A stretch of DNA of 64,000 bases, taken from contig NZ_KV797910.1 of NCBI RefSeq assembly GCF_001809535.1, positions 208,560 to 272,559 of the forward strand, in the 5' to 3' direction. Position 1 is the first letter of the stretch, and each line of letters begins with the position of its first letter. The position numbers were made by a program, and so were the translations under genes. This document shows positions 55,185-64,000 of this stretch, one piece after another. This stretch comes from Aerococcus sp. HMSC062A02. Its GTDB lineage: Bacteria; Bacillota; Bacilli; Lactobacillales; Aerococcaceae. Under the pieces are notes generated by a model that had not been told where the DNA came from, did not search any database, and saw only the letters and a program-made list of their open reading frames with translations.

Positions 55185-55736
55185 CTATTTAAAAATAGCA
55201 AGCTTATCGAGCCTTTTGACTAAGATGAGAACTAGGAAAGCTTTAATCGAGTCGCCAAGATAGAAAACGAGTGTACTGGCAGCGGCAGTTAGATAGGGCA
55301 TATTGCCGAAGTGACTCATTCCAATCGCACCGACGAGATTAGTGAGCAAGACGCCAGGGATCCAAATAGCCAAGTATTGGACAAAGAGGGGACGATCCTG
55401 ACTAAGAAGTTGACGGTCCCGGGCAAGGCCGATAAGGAAGGCTGTCATGAGATAAGCGAAGAGATAGGTAGAAGATGGTCCATAGAAAGCTTGAAGACCA
55501 CCATTGCCACCAGTTAAAACTGGAAAACCAATGGCTGCTAGGATCAGAAAACCTGCCACCACTGCACTGCCTTTTTTCGCCCCGAGTAGGGATCCGGAGA
55601 GCATGATTCCTAAGTTCTGCAGGACAATCGGTACTGGTAAAAAACCAAGAGGGATAGGGGGGAAGAGCCCTAAAACAATGATAATAGCAATCATAATGGC
55701 AATGCTTGTCAGGTCTTTACTTCTTTTGTTATTCAT
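55185..55736 (-). CDS. bioY: Biotin transporter substrate-binding component BioY
   Basis: This 183-residue ECF S-component has about six membrane helices. GNGGLQAFYGPSSTYLFAY and FYLGDSIKAFL are BioY motifs. It would use a shared ECF energising module encoded elsewhere. The promoter carries a BirA-type operator, indicating biotin-responsive repression. Confidence 0.93.
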   Translation of the reverse strand: MNNKRSKDLTSIAIMIAIIIVLGLFPPIPLGFLPVPIVLQNLGIMLSGSLLGAKKGSAVVAGFLILAAIGFPVLTGGNGGLQAFYGPSSTYLFAYLMTAFLIGLARDRQLLSQDRPLFVQYLAIWIPGVLLTNLVGAIGMSHFGNMPYLTAAASTLVFYLGDSIKAFLVLILVKRLDKLAIFK

Positions 55737-55767
55737 TCATTGACACCTCATGTTTATTGATGTTTAA

Positions 55768-55796
55768 AGTATAATTAAAAGAACAACAAATGTCAA
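55768..55796 (-). promoter_or_regulatory. bioY promoter
   Basis: Minus-strand consensus TTGACA (55796-55791), a 17-bp spacer and TATACT (55773-55768). Confidence 0.85.
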
Positions 55797-55822
55797 CTTA
55801 AAATATATATAGGTTGACATTT
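55788..55822. promoter_or_regulatory. BirA-type operator over the bioY promoter
   Basis: Perfect 10-bp arms AAATGTCAAC and GTTGACATTT around a 15-bp AT-rich spacer, the architecture of Firmicute BirA sites. One arm covers the -35 element, so binding would block bioY transcription. Confidence 0.8.
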
Positions 55823-55909
55823 GTTTTAGTATATTTTGTTTAAATGAGAATGTATCGATTTGTGCCATCATGGTTGCAAGTTATCAACTAAATATGTTAT
55901 ACTTAGTTT

Positions 55910-56029
55910 GCACGTAACCATAGCATGTGAAGAAATTAAAGCGCAAACTTTCTTAAGGCCTCAGTCTATGGTTGCGTGTATTTTATTATGTATACAAAAA
56001 AGAGGAGACTGTATTAGCCTCCTCTTTTT
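55910..56029 (+). ncRNA. Candidate structured small RNA of unknown family
   Basis: A promoter TTGCAA (55874-55879), 18-bp spacer and extended -10 TGTTATACT (55895-55903) precedes about 120 nt that ends in an intrinsic terminator. The transcript can fold a 13-bp closing stem (55911-55923 with 55966-55978, one G-U) around an inner 6-bp stem AAGAAA/TTTCTT. No credible reading frame is present. I do not recognise the family; it is not tRNA, SRP or 6S-like by motifs I know. Confidence 0.45.
55997..56029. terminator. Terminator in the region between bioY and tRNA-Thr
   Basis: AAAAAGAGGAG pairs perfectly with CTCCTCTTTTT over an 11-nt loop; usable in both directions, ending the candidate small RNA and perhaps the tRNA transcript. 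Confidence 0.85.
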
Positions 56030-56195
56030 ACATTTAATATAAATATGATATACAAAGCCTATTGTTTACAAAGTTATAGCAAATTAATCTTGAAAGCCTT
56101 GCGCTACGTGAGTTGGTGATAAAAAAGTTATAGCAAATGTATAGTTTTCGGGGTGTTTTACTAGGGTTTAATAGGGTCTATTAGATTGCACAAAA
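56030..56195. other. Non-coding stretch before the 3' end of tRNA-Thr
   Basis: No gene is visible. The 13-mer AAGTTATAGCAAA occurs twice (near 56071 and 56128). The AT-rich, repeat-bearing sequence next to a tRNA 3' end could be a remnant of an integration site, but no integrase fragment was found. Confidence 0.35.
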
Positions 56196-56268
56196 TGCTG
56201 GATGCAGGATTCGAACCTGTGACCCCCGCATTACGAATGCGATGCTCTACCAACTGAGCTAATCCAGC
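56196..56268 (-). tRNA. tRNA-Thr (anticodon CGU)
   Basis: A 73-nt cloverleaf folds on the minus strand: acceptor GCTGGAT/ATCCAGC, D-arm AGCTCAGTTGGTAGAGC, anticodon stem CGCAT/ATGCG with loop TTCGTAA (anticodon CGT), and T-arm CAGGTTCGAATCCTG. The CCA end is not encoded. Confidence 0.93.
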
Positions 56269-56451
56269 GAAACGATATTCCTATTATAGACCTTTTACGG
56301 GACTTTGTAAAATGTTTTTTTAAATTTAGAGTAAGATAGTTGAATGAGGCCTGGTTGACTCAAAAATACAAAGAGCTGCAAATAAATTTTTATTAGATTC
56401 TTGTATTTGAGCAAATGACAGATTCCTAAAGATTTATGGCAAGTCAATTAA

Positions 56452-56460
56452 TGGTATAAT
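56452..56460 (+). promoter_or_regulatory. Extended -10 promoter of trmK
   Basis: TGGTATAAT (TGn plus consensus TATAAT) lies 34 bp upstream of the chosen trmK ATG; an in-frame ATG overlapping it cannot be the start of this transcript's protein. Confidence 0.65.
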
Positions 56461-56494
56461 GAAAGTAAATCTTTTTGCGATAGGGAGAGACTAT

Positions 56495-57217
56495 ATGACA
56501 AGTGAACATTTATCGAAACGTCTAGCTAAGGTTGCGGACTATGTTCCTCAGGGAGCACGATTGGCTGATATTGGTTCAGACCATGCCTACCTTGCTAGCT
56601 ATTTAGTGGCAGCTGGCCGTGTAGAGGCTGCAGTTTGTGGGGAGGTTGCCGAGGGGCCTTACCAGTCGAGTTTGGCTACCGTTCAGGCGCGTGGCTTAGC
56701 CGATTGTATCCAAGTTCGCCTAGCCGATGGTTTAGCTGCTATTCAAGCAAGCGATCGGATAAGCTGCATTGTCATTGCAGGGATGGGCGGTTCATTGATT
56801 GTGGACATACTGGCAGCTGGCCAGGCCCAAGGGAAATTAGACCAAGGTCCGCGTTTGGTTCTCCAGCCCAATGTGGGAGAGGCGGAATTGCGGCGCTGGT
56901 TGGAAACCAACCACTATCAGATTACGACAGAGTATATTTTAGAAGAAAATCAAAAAATTTATGAAATTATTGTGGCTGATTATAGCGAAAGTGTTCCTTC
57001 TTTAAGTGAAGAGGCCCTCGTTTTTGGTCCCTTTACCAAGGCTTCTAATCCAGAAGTTTTCCATAAAAAACTCTACCGCCGACTGAAGCATGCGAAAGGT
57101 ATTAACCAATCCTTAAGGCAATCGACAAACCAGGAGAAGCAGGCGAGTTTTAAACACTACCAAGAATTAATTGAAGAGCAGATCCGCATAATGGAGGAGG
57201 AGATTAAAGATGACTAA
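56495..57217 (+). CDS. trmK: tRNA (adenine22-N1)-methyltransferase TrmK family
   Basis: This 240-residue SAM methyltransferase has LADIGSDHAYLA as motif I and CIVIAGMGGSLIVDIL as the family hallmark. The QPNVGEAELRRWL segment also fits TrmK. It overlaps the Nif3-like gene by 8 bp, a pairing conserved across Firmicutes. Confidence 0.93.
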   Translation: MTSEHLSKRLAKVADYVPQGARLADIGSDHAYLASYLVAAGRVEAAVCGEVAEGPYQSSLATVQARGLADCIQVRLADGLAAIQASDRISCIVIAGMGGSLIVDILAAGQAQGKLDQGPRLVLQPNVGEAELRRWLETNHYQITTEYILEENQKIYEIIVADYSESVPSLSEEALVFGPFTKASNPEVFHKKLYRRLKHAKGINQSLRQSTNQEKQASFKHYQELIEEQIRIMEEEIKDD

Positions 57218-58334
57218 AGTAACTGTTAGAGATATCGTTCAAAAGTTTCAAAGTTTTGCCCCTGAGTCCCTAGCTTTGGGGAAAGATCCAGTGGGCTTGC
57301 ATTTTGGTTTTTTGGACCAGGCAATTCACAAAGTACTTTTGACACTGGATGTGCGTCCAGAAGTGGTTGAGGAGGCAATTGCAAAGGATTGCGATATGAT
57401 TCTCGCCCACCATCCGCCCATCTTTAAGGCGCCTAAACGGCTAACTGAAGATGATCCCCAGCAAGCCATGTATGCTGAGTTGGTTCGGCACGGTATTGCG
57501 GTTTATGCAGCCCATACCAACCTCGATGCGGCCTGGGGAGGTATGAACGACTGGCTGGCAGAGGCTTACGATATTGTAGATACCGAGGTCTTATACGGCT
57601 ACCAGGAAGATAAAAATTACCGTATCAAGGTTTACCTGCCCCAAGAAAACTTAGCGGACTACCAGGCAGCTATCTTTGCGGCTGGCTACGGCCAGGTTGG
57701 CAACTATGACCAGGTTTCCTTTACTTCTAAGGGGCAGGGGCATTTCCGGCCCTTGGACCAGGCTCAACCTTATATTGGTTCAGCTCAGGAAGAAACCTCT
57801 GTTGATGAAGTTGTCTTCTCTTTCCTGGTTAGCCAATCTGAGCTGTCAGCTGCTTTAGACCTAGCTCGCCAACTCCATCCTTATGAAGAAGCAGTGATTG
57901 ATCTGCTTCCTTTAGCTAATAAGGGACAGGCTCTAGGCATCGGCCGGGTTGGTCGATTGAAGACTCCTATGCCCTTTAGAGATTATGTAGACTTAGTGAA
58001 GGAGCGGACAGGAGTCGATGCCTTGCGGGCTGTGGTCTGGAATTGGGACCAAGAAGTGGAACGGGTGGCGGTGCTTGGTGGCTCTGGGGCTGATGAGTAT
58101 CCCTATGCCATAGCCAAGGGTGCGGATGTTTATATTACCGCAGATGTTTCCTACCATACGGGGCATGATATGATAGCCAACCGCTTGAATGTGATTGATC
58201 CTGGCCACCATATGGAGTCTATCTGCAAGGATAAGTTGGCTCAAGTCCTAGCGGCTTGGATCGAAGAAGAAGATTGGTCCCTAGCTTATGCTAGCAGCCA
58301 ATTAAATACGGATCCTTTTACTTTTGTTTACTAA
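57210..58334 (+). CDS. Nif3-like dinuclear metal center protein (YqfO)
   Basis: This 374-residue protein has two NIF3 domains (HHPPIFK and AAHTNLDAA in the first, DVSYHTGHD and DPGHHMES in the second) with His/Asp/Glu metal ligands and an inserted CutA-like domain around residues 130-235. It is commonly labelled GTP cyclohydrolase I type 2, but its biochemical function is unsettled. Confidence 0.92.
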   Translation: MTKVTVRDIVQKFQSFAPESLALGKDPVGLHFGFLDQAIHKVLLTLDVRPEVVEEAIAKDCDMILAHHPPIFKAPKRLTEDDPQQAMYAELVRHGIAVYAAHTNLDAAWGGMNDWLAEAYDIVDTEVLYGYQEDKNYRIKVYLPQENLADYQAAIFAAGYGQVGNYDQVSFTSKGQGHFRPLDQAQPYIGSAQEETSVDEVVFSFLVSQSELSAALDLARQLHPYEEAVIDLLPLANKGQALGIGRVGRLKTPMPFRDYVDLVKERTGVDALRAVVWNWDQEVERVAVLGGSGADEYPYAIAKGADVYITADVSYHTGHDMIANRLNVIDPGHHMESICKDKLAQVLAAWIEEEDWSLAYASSQLNTDPFTFVY

Positions 58335-58346
58335 GGAGGAAGTCAA

Positions 58347-59615
58347 ATGACTGAAGAAATCTCTTACCAAAATATTATCGATCGTTTTGTTCGTTATGCC
58401 AAGATTAATACTCGTTCAGATGAAAGTTGTGAGGATCAAATCCCTTCTACGGAAAGACAGGTCGTTTTTCTCAAAGACTTAGCGGAAGAGTTGAAGGAGC
58501 TCGGCCTATCAGATGTGGCATATCATAGCGATGATAGCTATGTGACGGCCTTGCTGCCAAGCAATGATCCTGACCATGCTTACCCTGTGATTGCCTTCTT
58601 TGCCCATGTGGATACAGCTGACTTCAACGCTGAGAACATCCAACCACAAGTGGTGAAAGATTATGATGGGGGCGTCATTCCCCTAGGCAACAGCTCTTAT
58701 AGCCTGGACCCAGCAGTTTTTCCTAGCTTAAAGAACTACCTTGGTGAGACCTTGATCACTACCGATGGGACCACTCTTTTGGGGGCTGATGACAAGGCAG
58801 GACTTGTGGAAATTATTGAAGCAGCCCTCTATTTGATGGCGCATCCAGAAATTAAGCACGGCGATATTAAATTAGCCTTTGGACCCGACGAAGAGATCGG
58901 CATGGGAGCTACACGCTTCAATGTGGAACGTTTGGCTGCCGACTTCGCCTATACCATGGATGGGGGACCGCTTGGCGAATTACAATATGAAACCTTTAAT
59001 GGGGCTAGCGCTCAATTGCACTTCTTTGGTAAAAATGTCCATCCTGGAACAGCCAAGGACCAGATGATTAATGCCCTACAAGTTGCTATGGACTTCCACG
59101 CGGCTCTACCTGAAGGGGCTCGCCCAGAAAAAACAGAAGGTCGGGAAGGCTTTTACCATCTCTTATCCTTGTCGGGAACGGTCGAAGAAGCTGAGGCCGC
59201 CTATATCATCCGCGACCATGATCGTGAGGCTTTTGAAGCTAAGAAAGATAAAATCTTGGCCCTAGAAAAAGATTTCAACAATCGTTTTGACCAAGAAGTC
59301 GTTAAGGTCGACCTGGCCGACCAATATTATAATATGGGCAGCATCCTGGCTGAAGATATGCGGCCTGTCCATCTCGCAGAGAAGGCCTTTGAGGCTGTGG
59401 GAATCGAAGCGGATATTGAAGCGGTTCGTGGGGGAACAGATGGCTCTATCCTGACTTATCGCGGCCTGCCTACGCCAAATATTTTTGCTGGCGGAGAGAA
59501 TATGCATGGGCGCTATGAATATGTGTCGGTGCAAACCATGGAGAAAGCCATTCAAGTGATCTTAGCCATTGTTTCTTTAGCTAAAGACTATGACCAATTA
59601 AGTAAGGAGGTTTAG
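58347..59615 (+). CDS. pepT: Peptidase T (tripeptide aminopeptidase)
   Basis: This 422-residue M20 family zinc peptidase releases the N-terminal residue of tripeptides. Metal-binding residues are in AFFAHVDTAD, TLLGADDKAG, FGPDEEIGMG and the late NIFAGGENMHGRYE histidine. Family length is normal. AAGGAGG precedes the ATG. Confidence 0.96.
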   Translation: MTEEISYQNIIDRFVRYAKINTRSDESCEDQIPSTERQVVFLKDLAEELKELGLSDVAYHSDDSYVTALLPSNDPDHAYPVIAFFAHVDTADFNAENIQPQVVKDYDGGVIPLGNSSYSLDPAVFPSLKNYLGETLITTDGTTLLGADDKAGLVEIIEAALYLMAHPEIKHGDIKLAFGPDEEIGMGATRFNVERLAADFAYTMDGGPLGELQYETFNGASAQLHFFGKNVHPGTAKDQMINALQVAMDFHAALPEGARPEKTEGREGFYHLLSLSGTVEEAEAAYIIRDHDREAFEAKKDKILALEKDFNNRFDQEVVKVDLADQYYNMGSILAEDMRPVHLAEKAFEAVGIEADIEAVRGGTDGSILTYRGLPTPNIFAGGENMHGRYEYVSVQTMEKAIQVILAIVSLAKDYDQLSKEV

Positions 59616-59616
59616 C

Positions 59617-62600
59617 ATGACCTTGCATTTCCTGCGTATGACCGATACTTATTCTGATAAGTCGGCGGTCTATGCGGATATTGTGGCTGACTTAAGGAAC
59701 CATCCCGACCGTCAAATCTTCTACCTGGTGCCTGACCATATGAAGTTCGATATGGAAGTCCAGGTCCTGGAAGCTATCCAAGGTCTGGCTAAGGGGGAAG
59801 AAGTAAGCGATGGGGCGAGTGGGATGATGCGGCTCCAGGTGATGAGCTTCGAACGTCTAGCCTGGCTTTTGCTCAAGGCAGACTGGCCCCATGACAAGCA
59901 AGCCCTGTCCTCTGTGGGGACCATGATGCTCTTGCGGAAGGTTCTCCATGATTTATTCGATGAGCTTAAACTTTACCGGGGCGAATTCAATAAAATTGGT
60001 TTTCTATCCGAACTGGCTGATCTTTTCCATGAATTGGAAATGGGGAATATCGATCCCGATTCTTTAGATGAAATCTTAGCCCAGGAAGATCCCCAGGTCT
60101 CCTCATTAAAAGCTCGCCAAGTGGATAAGCTAAAGGAATTAGCTATGATTTACCGCGCCTATGAGGCTGAGCAGGGGCGCTTTACTTTGGCTAGCCATGC
60201 CGTTTACCAAGCTCTCGATGAATATATCCGGTCAGAAGACATGAGCCAGGTGAGGGTGGTTATTGATGGCTTTTACCGCTTTACAGCGCGGCAGTTGCAG
60301 GTTATTGAGGCCTTCCTCCTTAAGGTCCCCAAGCTCGAAGTCATTCTGACAGCGGACCGGGCCTACCGCCAGTCGGGGCCAGCTTGGGATGATCTTTTTA
60401 CCATTACAGGAGAGGCTTACCATCAAGTTTACGCTTTAGCCAAGAGCCATGATATTCCCGTGGCAGATGACCAGTTTGCGGGCCCCAATACAGCTTATGC
60501 GCCAGCTTTTGCTGGGCTGGATGAATACCTGCGTCAACGTAACCGTCAGGGGCAGCCCAATGAGCCTAAGGGAACAGCTGACTTAGCGAATCATCTAGAG
60601 ATCTGGAAGTGTGAGTCGCCTTATGTAGAGAGCGAGCAAGTAGCCAATAAGATTTACCAATTGGTGGCTAGTGGCCGATACCGCTACAAAGATATCCAAA
60701 TTCTGACGCGCGATGTGGACAAGTATCGTTATCAAATCCTGCCCTATTTAGAACAGAATGAAATCCCTTATTTTATTGACAATGCCGAAAGTATGCAGCG
60801 GCATCCCTTGTCACGTTTCTTGGATAGCTTGTATCGAATTTGGCGCTATAATTGGCGCTATCAGGATGTCTTTAACCTCTTGCGCAGTGAGCTCTTAATG
60901 CCGCTTGCTTACTTGGAGGCTGAGGACCGACAAAACGGCCAAAAGGCTTTTCGCCGGGTGGTAGATCAGACTGAGAATGTGGTTCTCAAGAATGGCTATG
61001 AGGGGCGGCGCTTCTGGCAGTCCGACTATGAGTGGTCCTACTTAGAGCTGGATGACCAGGGGCAAAAGATTGCCCGAGAGGCTGATCAAGTGATTGAAGA
61101 AGAGGCTAATCGCTTGAAAAATTTCCTCTTTAACAGTCTGGATCCGCTTTTTAAGACTTGGGAATCTTCCTTACCAACAAAGGAGGCTCTAACGACTTTC
61201 TACCGCACTTTGGAAAAATTGGGAATCCCTCAACAAGTTCTAAATTGGCGTGATGATCTGATTGATGCGGGGGATTTGGAACTGGCCCGCCATCATGAGC
61301 AAGCCTGGCAAGAGTTTGTCCAGATTTTGGATGAATATGTCTTACTTTTTGCTGAGGAAGACTTTTCGGTGGAGCTCTTCTTCGACCTCATCCAGGTAGC
61401 TTTCCGCGAAGCGAAGTACAGTATTGTGCCGCCTAGCCTAGATAGTGTGAGCATCTCAGGCTTGGATAGCCAGCGTTCAAGTGCTAAGCCGGTAACTTTT
61501 GTCCTGGGACTAACTCGGCAAAGTCTGCCCCGCCAATATGAGAACCACAGCCTCTTCAGTGATGAAGACCGCGATATGATTAGCCAGGGCTTGACGGACC
61601 TGCAATCACTAGCTGCCTCGACCCGACAAAAGACGCTGAATGAAGCTTTCATTGCTTACAAGACTTTTTTATCGGCCTATAACAAGCTCTACATCAGCTA
61701 TCCCTATAATGAATTAGGGGAGAAGACTTCGAATATTTCGCCTTTCTTAGACCAAGTGCGCCAAGCTTATGGCTTAGAAGAGAAGCTCCATAGTTCGCAA
61801 AACTTAGTGCTCCAGGCCCATGAAGAGGTTCACCTGGGCAATTGGCGCAGCCAAGTTCACCACCTGGCCAGCAAGCTCTCCCTGGCTAAGATGCGCCGTG
61901 AGCAACTGCCGGCTAGCTACGCCTCCCTCTACCAACAAGTTAAGGCCCTCCGCCAGACCCATCCAGAGATTAAGAAGGTCTTAGCGGGTCTTGATTATAG
62001 TAACCAGGTCAAAAACTTGCCTGCCGACTTAGCCCAAGCCCTCTATGGTCAACCCTTGTTTACTTCTGTTTCGCAGTTGGAACTTTTTAATAAGGATCCC
62101 TTCTCTTATTACCTGGTCTACGGTTTACGACTAAGGGAAAGGGAGCGGATGCAGCTCGATCCCATTCAGACCGGGAACTACTACCATGGCCTCCTCCAGG
62201 CTTTCTTTGACCGTGTGCTAAAGGACCGGATCGCGATAGAAGATTTAAGTGCCGACCGAGTTTATAGCTTGTTGAAAGATTTGGTGGCCCAAGCTCTCGA
62301 AGATGAGGCCAATACCATTTTTACAACCAGTGCGCGTTTTAGCTGGATGAACCACTCTCTCAACCGGACGCTCTACCAAGTGATCCAACAAATCATTCGC
62401 CAACAGCGGGTAACTAAGCCGCGGATTCGGGCGAATGAATTATCTTTTGGTTTAGCGGGTAATTCCCAGAACAACCTGCCGGCTTATGAGCTTAGCCTAA
62501 CTGAGGGACAGTCAGTCTTCTTGCGGGGCCGAATCGACCGCTTAGATACTTGGCAGTATGAAGGGATCGACTACCTGCAAGTGGTGGACTATAAATCGTC

Positions 62601-63237
62601 TAAGCAGTCTTACCAATTCCGGCATATCTATGAAGGCCTCTCCCTTCAACTCTTTGCCTATGCCCAAGTAGCTTTAAGGGCTGACCAAGGAGGAGAGGGG
62701 GCAGAAGTTTTTGGCACCTTCCACCAGCTTGTGTCTGACCAAGTCCGTCCCATCAAAAAAGAAGCCGATTTTCAAGGAACGGCCTTAGAAACCATGCCTA
62801 AAAATTATCAATTAACGGGCTATTATTTGGCTGATCTGGACCTGCTTCAAGCGATCGATCCGACAACCGATGAAAAAGAGAGCTCACTCAGCTATCCTTA
62901 TAAATGGAATAAAAATTTTGTCCTAAAGAAAGATGCTTACGGCTTAAACCGCCAGGAATGGACCTGGCTCTTAGACTTTGTTGATGACAAGATCCGTCAG
63001 ACCGCTCAAGCTATCCTAGAAGGCGAGATTGCACTGGCTCCCTTGCGCCAGGATAAGGAAAGTCTCTATATTCCGTCCCTCCAGTACCCACTGAATGCGA
63101 TTGCCTGTTTTGATCCAGTTGATGGGGGCAACCGCTACCGGGATTGGGGCTTGACGGCTAATGACCGCCAGACCTTCTTCCAAGAAATCCAGCAAGCACT
63201 TGAAGAGAAAGGAGCTTTAGATGATGAAAGATCCTAA
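59617..63237 (+). CDS. rexB: ATP-dependent helicase/nuclease subunit B, RexB type
   Basis: This 1206-residue protein is the second subunit of the RecBCD-like RexAB recombination nuclease. The C-terminal PD-(D/E)XK nuclease shows FLRGRIDRLDTW and LQVVDYKSSKQSY. The N-terminal P-loop of AddB is absent (TDTYSDKSA in its place), and I see no cysteine cluster for the AddB iron-sulfur site. Both absences are typical of Lactobacillales RexB. It overlaps rexA by 17 bp. Confidence 0.94.
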   Translation: MTLHFLRMTDTYSDKSAVYADIVADLRNHPDRQIFYLVPDHMKFDMEVQVLEAIQGLAKGEEVSDGASGMMRLQVMSFERLAWLLLKADWPHDKQALSSVGTMMLLRKVLHDLFDELKLYRGEFNKIGFLSELADLFHELEMGNIDPDSLDEILAQEDPQVSSLKARQVDKLKELAMIYRAYEAEQGRFTLASHAVYQALDEYIRSEDMSQVRVVIDGFYRFTARQLQVIEAFLLKVPKLEVILTADRAYRQSGPAWDDLFTITGEAYHQVYALAKSHDIPVADDQFAGPNTAYAPAFAGLDEYLRQRNRQGQPNEPKGTADLANHLEIWKCESPYVESEQVANKIYQLVASGRYRYKDIQILTRDVDKYRYQILPYLEQNEIPYFIDNAESMQRHPLSRFLDSLYRIWRYNWRYQDVFNLLRSELLMPLAYLEAEDRQNGQKAFRRVVDQTENVVLKNGYEGRRFWQSDYEWSYLELDDQGQKIAREADQVIEEEANRLKNFLFNSLDPLFKTWESSLPTKEALTTFYRTLEKLGIPQQVLNWRDDLIDAGDLELARHHEQAWQEFVQILDEYVLLFAEEDFSVELFFDLIQVAFREAKYSIVPPSLDSVSISGLDSQRSSAKPVTFVLGLTRQSLPRQYENHSLFSDEDRDMISQGLTDLQSLAASTRQKTLNEAFIAYKTFLSAYNKLYISYPYNELGEKTSNISPFLDQVRQAYGLEEKLHSSQNLVLQAHEEVHLGNWRSQVHHLASKLSLAKMRREQLPASYASLYQQVKALRQTHPEIKKVLAGLDYSNQVKNLPADLAQALYGQPLFTSVSQLELFNKDPFSYYLVYGLRLRERERMQLDPIQTGNYYHGLLQAFFDRVLKDRIAIEDLSADRVYSLLKDLVAQALEDEANTIFTTSARFSWMNHSLNRTLYQVIQQIIRQQRVTKPRIRANELSFGLAGNSQNNLPAYELSLTEGQSVFLRGRIDRLDTWQYEGIDYLQVVDYKSSKQSYQFRHIYEGLSLQLFAYAQVALRADQGGEGAEVFGTFHQLVSDQVRPIKKEADFQGTALETMPKNYQLTGYYLADLDLLQAIDPTTDEKESSLSYPYKWNKNFVLKKDAYGLNRQEWTWLLDFVDDKIRQTAQAILEGEIALAPLRQDKESLYIPSLQYPLNAIACFDPVDGGNRYRDWGLTANDRQTFFQEIQQALEEKGALDDERS

Positions 63238-64000
63238 GCGTCTGACTGAGCTGCCCTTGCAGAGCGAAGGGGATCGGCAGACGCCTGAACAATGGCAGGC
63301 TACCTACCAGGAGGGGGATAATCTACTGGTCGCAGCCTCTGCCGGGTCAGGGAAGACCCGGGTTTTAGTGGAACGCATCCTCCAAAAATTAAAACGTGGC
63401 TATCAGCTGCTCGACTTCCTCGTGGTAACCTTTACAGAATTAGCAGCCAGTGAGATGAAGGACCGGATTGAAGCAGAACTCAAGATGGCTATTAACCAAG
63501 CCACGGATGAAGACCTGCGCCGCCACTTAACCGTACAAATAGGCCAGGTCAGTCAGGCTCATATTTCTACTATCGATGCTTTCTGCCGGCAAGTTATCCA
63601 GCGCTTCTATTATTTAATCGAGATGGATCCTAACTACCGCCTGGTGACGGATGTGACGGAGAATTTTTTGATTAAAGATGAAGTTTGGCAGCGGCTGAAG
63701 GAGGAGCGCTTAGCGAGCAATGATGAGGCTTATCTCTTAGTTGCCGAGAATTTCAGTGATGGCCGGCGCGATGAGGGCATTGACCAGTTGATCTTTGACC
63801 TCTATGACAAGGCCCGGTCCCATGCTGATCCTAAGGCTTGGCTAGAGTCATTGCTGGCTTATTACCATACGGCTGACTCCTATGACCAATCGCCTCTCTT
63901 CCAGGAAGCTGTGAAACCCGAGATCCACCGGCAATTAGCTGACATCAAGGCGCGTTTGATCCGTATTGATAATGACTTGCCCCGCTACTTAGCGCCTGGT
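63221..64000 (+). CDS. rexA: ATP-dependent helicase/nuclease subunit A, RexA type (3' truncated by window)
   Basis: The first 260 codons are in the window, open to its end. Q-motif TPEQWQAT is followed by Walker A AASAGSGKTRVLVERI and FTELAASEMKDRIE (motif Ia region), then STIDAFCRQVIQRFYYLIEMDP, typical of RexA/AddA UvrD-like helicases. Two adjacent ATGs lie at the start; overlap with rexB implies translational coupling. Confidence 0.95.
   Translation, partial: MMKDPKRLTELPLQSEGDRQTPEQWQATYQEGDNLLVAASAGSGKTRVLVERILQKLKRGYQLLDFLVVTFTELAASEMKDRIEAELKMAINQATDEDLRRHLTVQIGQVSQAHISTIDAFCRQVIQRFYYLIEMDPNYRLVTDVTENFLIKDEVWQRLKEERLASNDEAYLLVAENFSDGRRDEGIDQLIFDLYDKARSHADPKAWLESLLAYYHTADSYDQSPLFQEAVKPEIHRQLADIKARLIRIDNDLPRYLAPG

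Noticed and set aside
55860-56042. Sixty-codon plus-strand frame in the bioY-tRNA gap
   Set aside because: It has no ribosome site, crosses a promoter and a terminator, and looks like random sequence; the structured RNA explanation is better.
56030-56195. Attachment-site scar of an integrated element at tRNA-Thr
   Set aside because: Only a short 13-mer repeat is visible and it does not match the tRNA 3' end; no integrase or excisionase fragment is nearby.
56459-56494. Longer trmK starting at the ATG at 56459
   Set aside because: That ATG overlaps the end of the TGGTATAAT promoter element and would precede the transcript start; the later ATG has GGGAGAG in front and matches the family N-terminus.
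1-64000. CRISPR arrays, prophage or intact transposons
   Set aside because: No regularly spaced repeats, phage structural genes or transposase reading frames were found.

Overview
The window comes from a low-to-mid-GC Firmicute of the order Lactobacillales. The supporting features are a V-type ATPase operon, pflB/pflA, a comG operon, the efp-nusB-folD-xseAB-ispA-tlyA-recN-miaA-hflX housekeeping run, and RexA/RexB-type AddAB proteins. An Aerococcaceae member (Aerococcus/Facklamia-like) is my best guess, but that is inference. No CRISPR array, intact insertion sequence or prophage was seen.

Layout. 1-3.0 kb: a heterodimeric ABC exporter (first half cut by the window edge). 3.1-8.6 kb: gpmA, pflB with cre- and Rex-like sites, pflA and an oxalate/formate-family MFS transporter. 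8.7-17.2 kb: a nine-gene V-ATPase operon on the minus strand. 17.5-21.8 kb: the comGA-GG pseudopilus operon on the minus strand. 21.9-32.8 kb: the housekeeping run on the plus strand, ending in an hflX broken by an in-frame TAA. 55.2-64 kb: bioY with a BirA-type operator, a candidate small RNA, tRNA-Thr, trmK, a Nif3-like gene, pepT, rexB and the start of rexA.

The striking part is 33-55 kb, a selenium island. It carries selD, yedF-like, a DUF3343 carrier, selB and selA; a NifS-like desulfurase of the EF2568 type; shared glycine/sarcosine reductase proteins grdA, grdC and grdD; and two complete substrate-specific 'protein B' units (grdX + grdE/G-type + grdB/F-type), convergent on either side of a Crp/Fnr-family regulator. 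At least four reading frames carry an in-frame TGA readable as selenocysteine: selD, both grdB/F copies and grdA. A fifth, a MetE-like zinc methyltransferase homologue, also has one and may be an undescribed selenoprotein.

Immediately upstream of one protein B unit lie an N-carbamoylsarcosine amidase homologue and a hydantoinase. Read together, the island encodes a route 1-methylhydantoin (from creatinine) -> N-carbamoylsarcosine -> sarcosine -> acetyl phosphate + methylamine, with selenium insertion machinery alongside. The second protein B unit looks glycine-type. No creatinine deaminase, tRNA-Sec or thioredoxin pair was found in the window, so these must be elsewhere or replaced.
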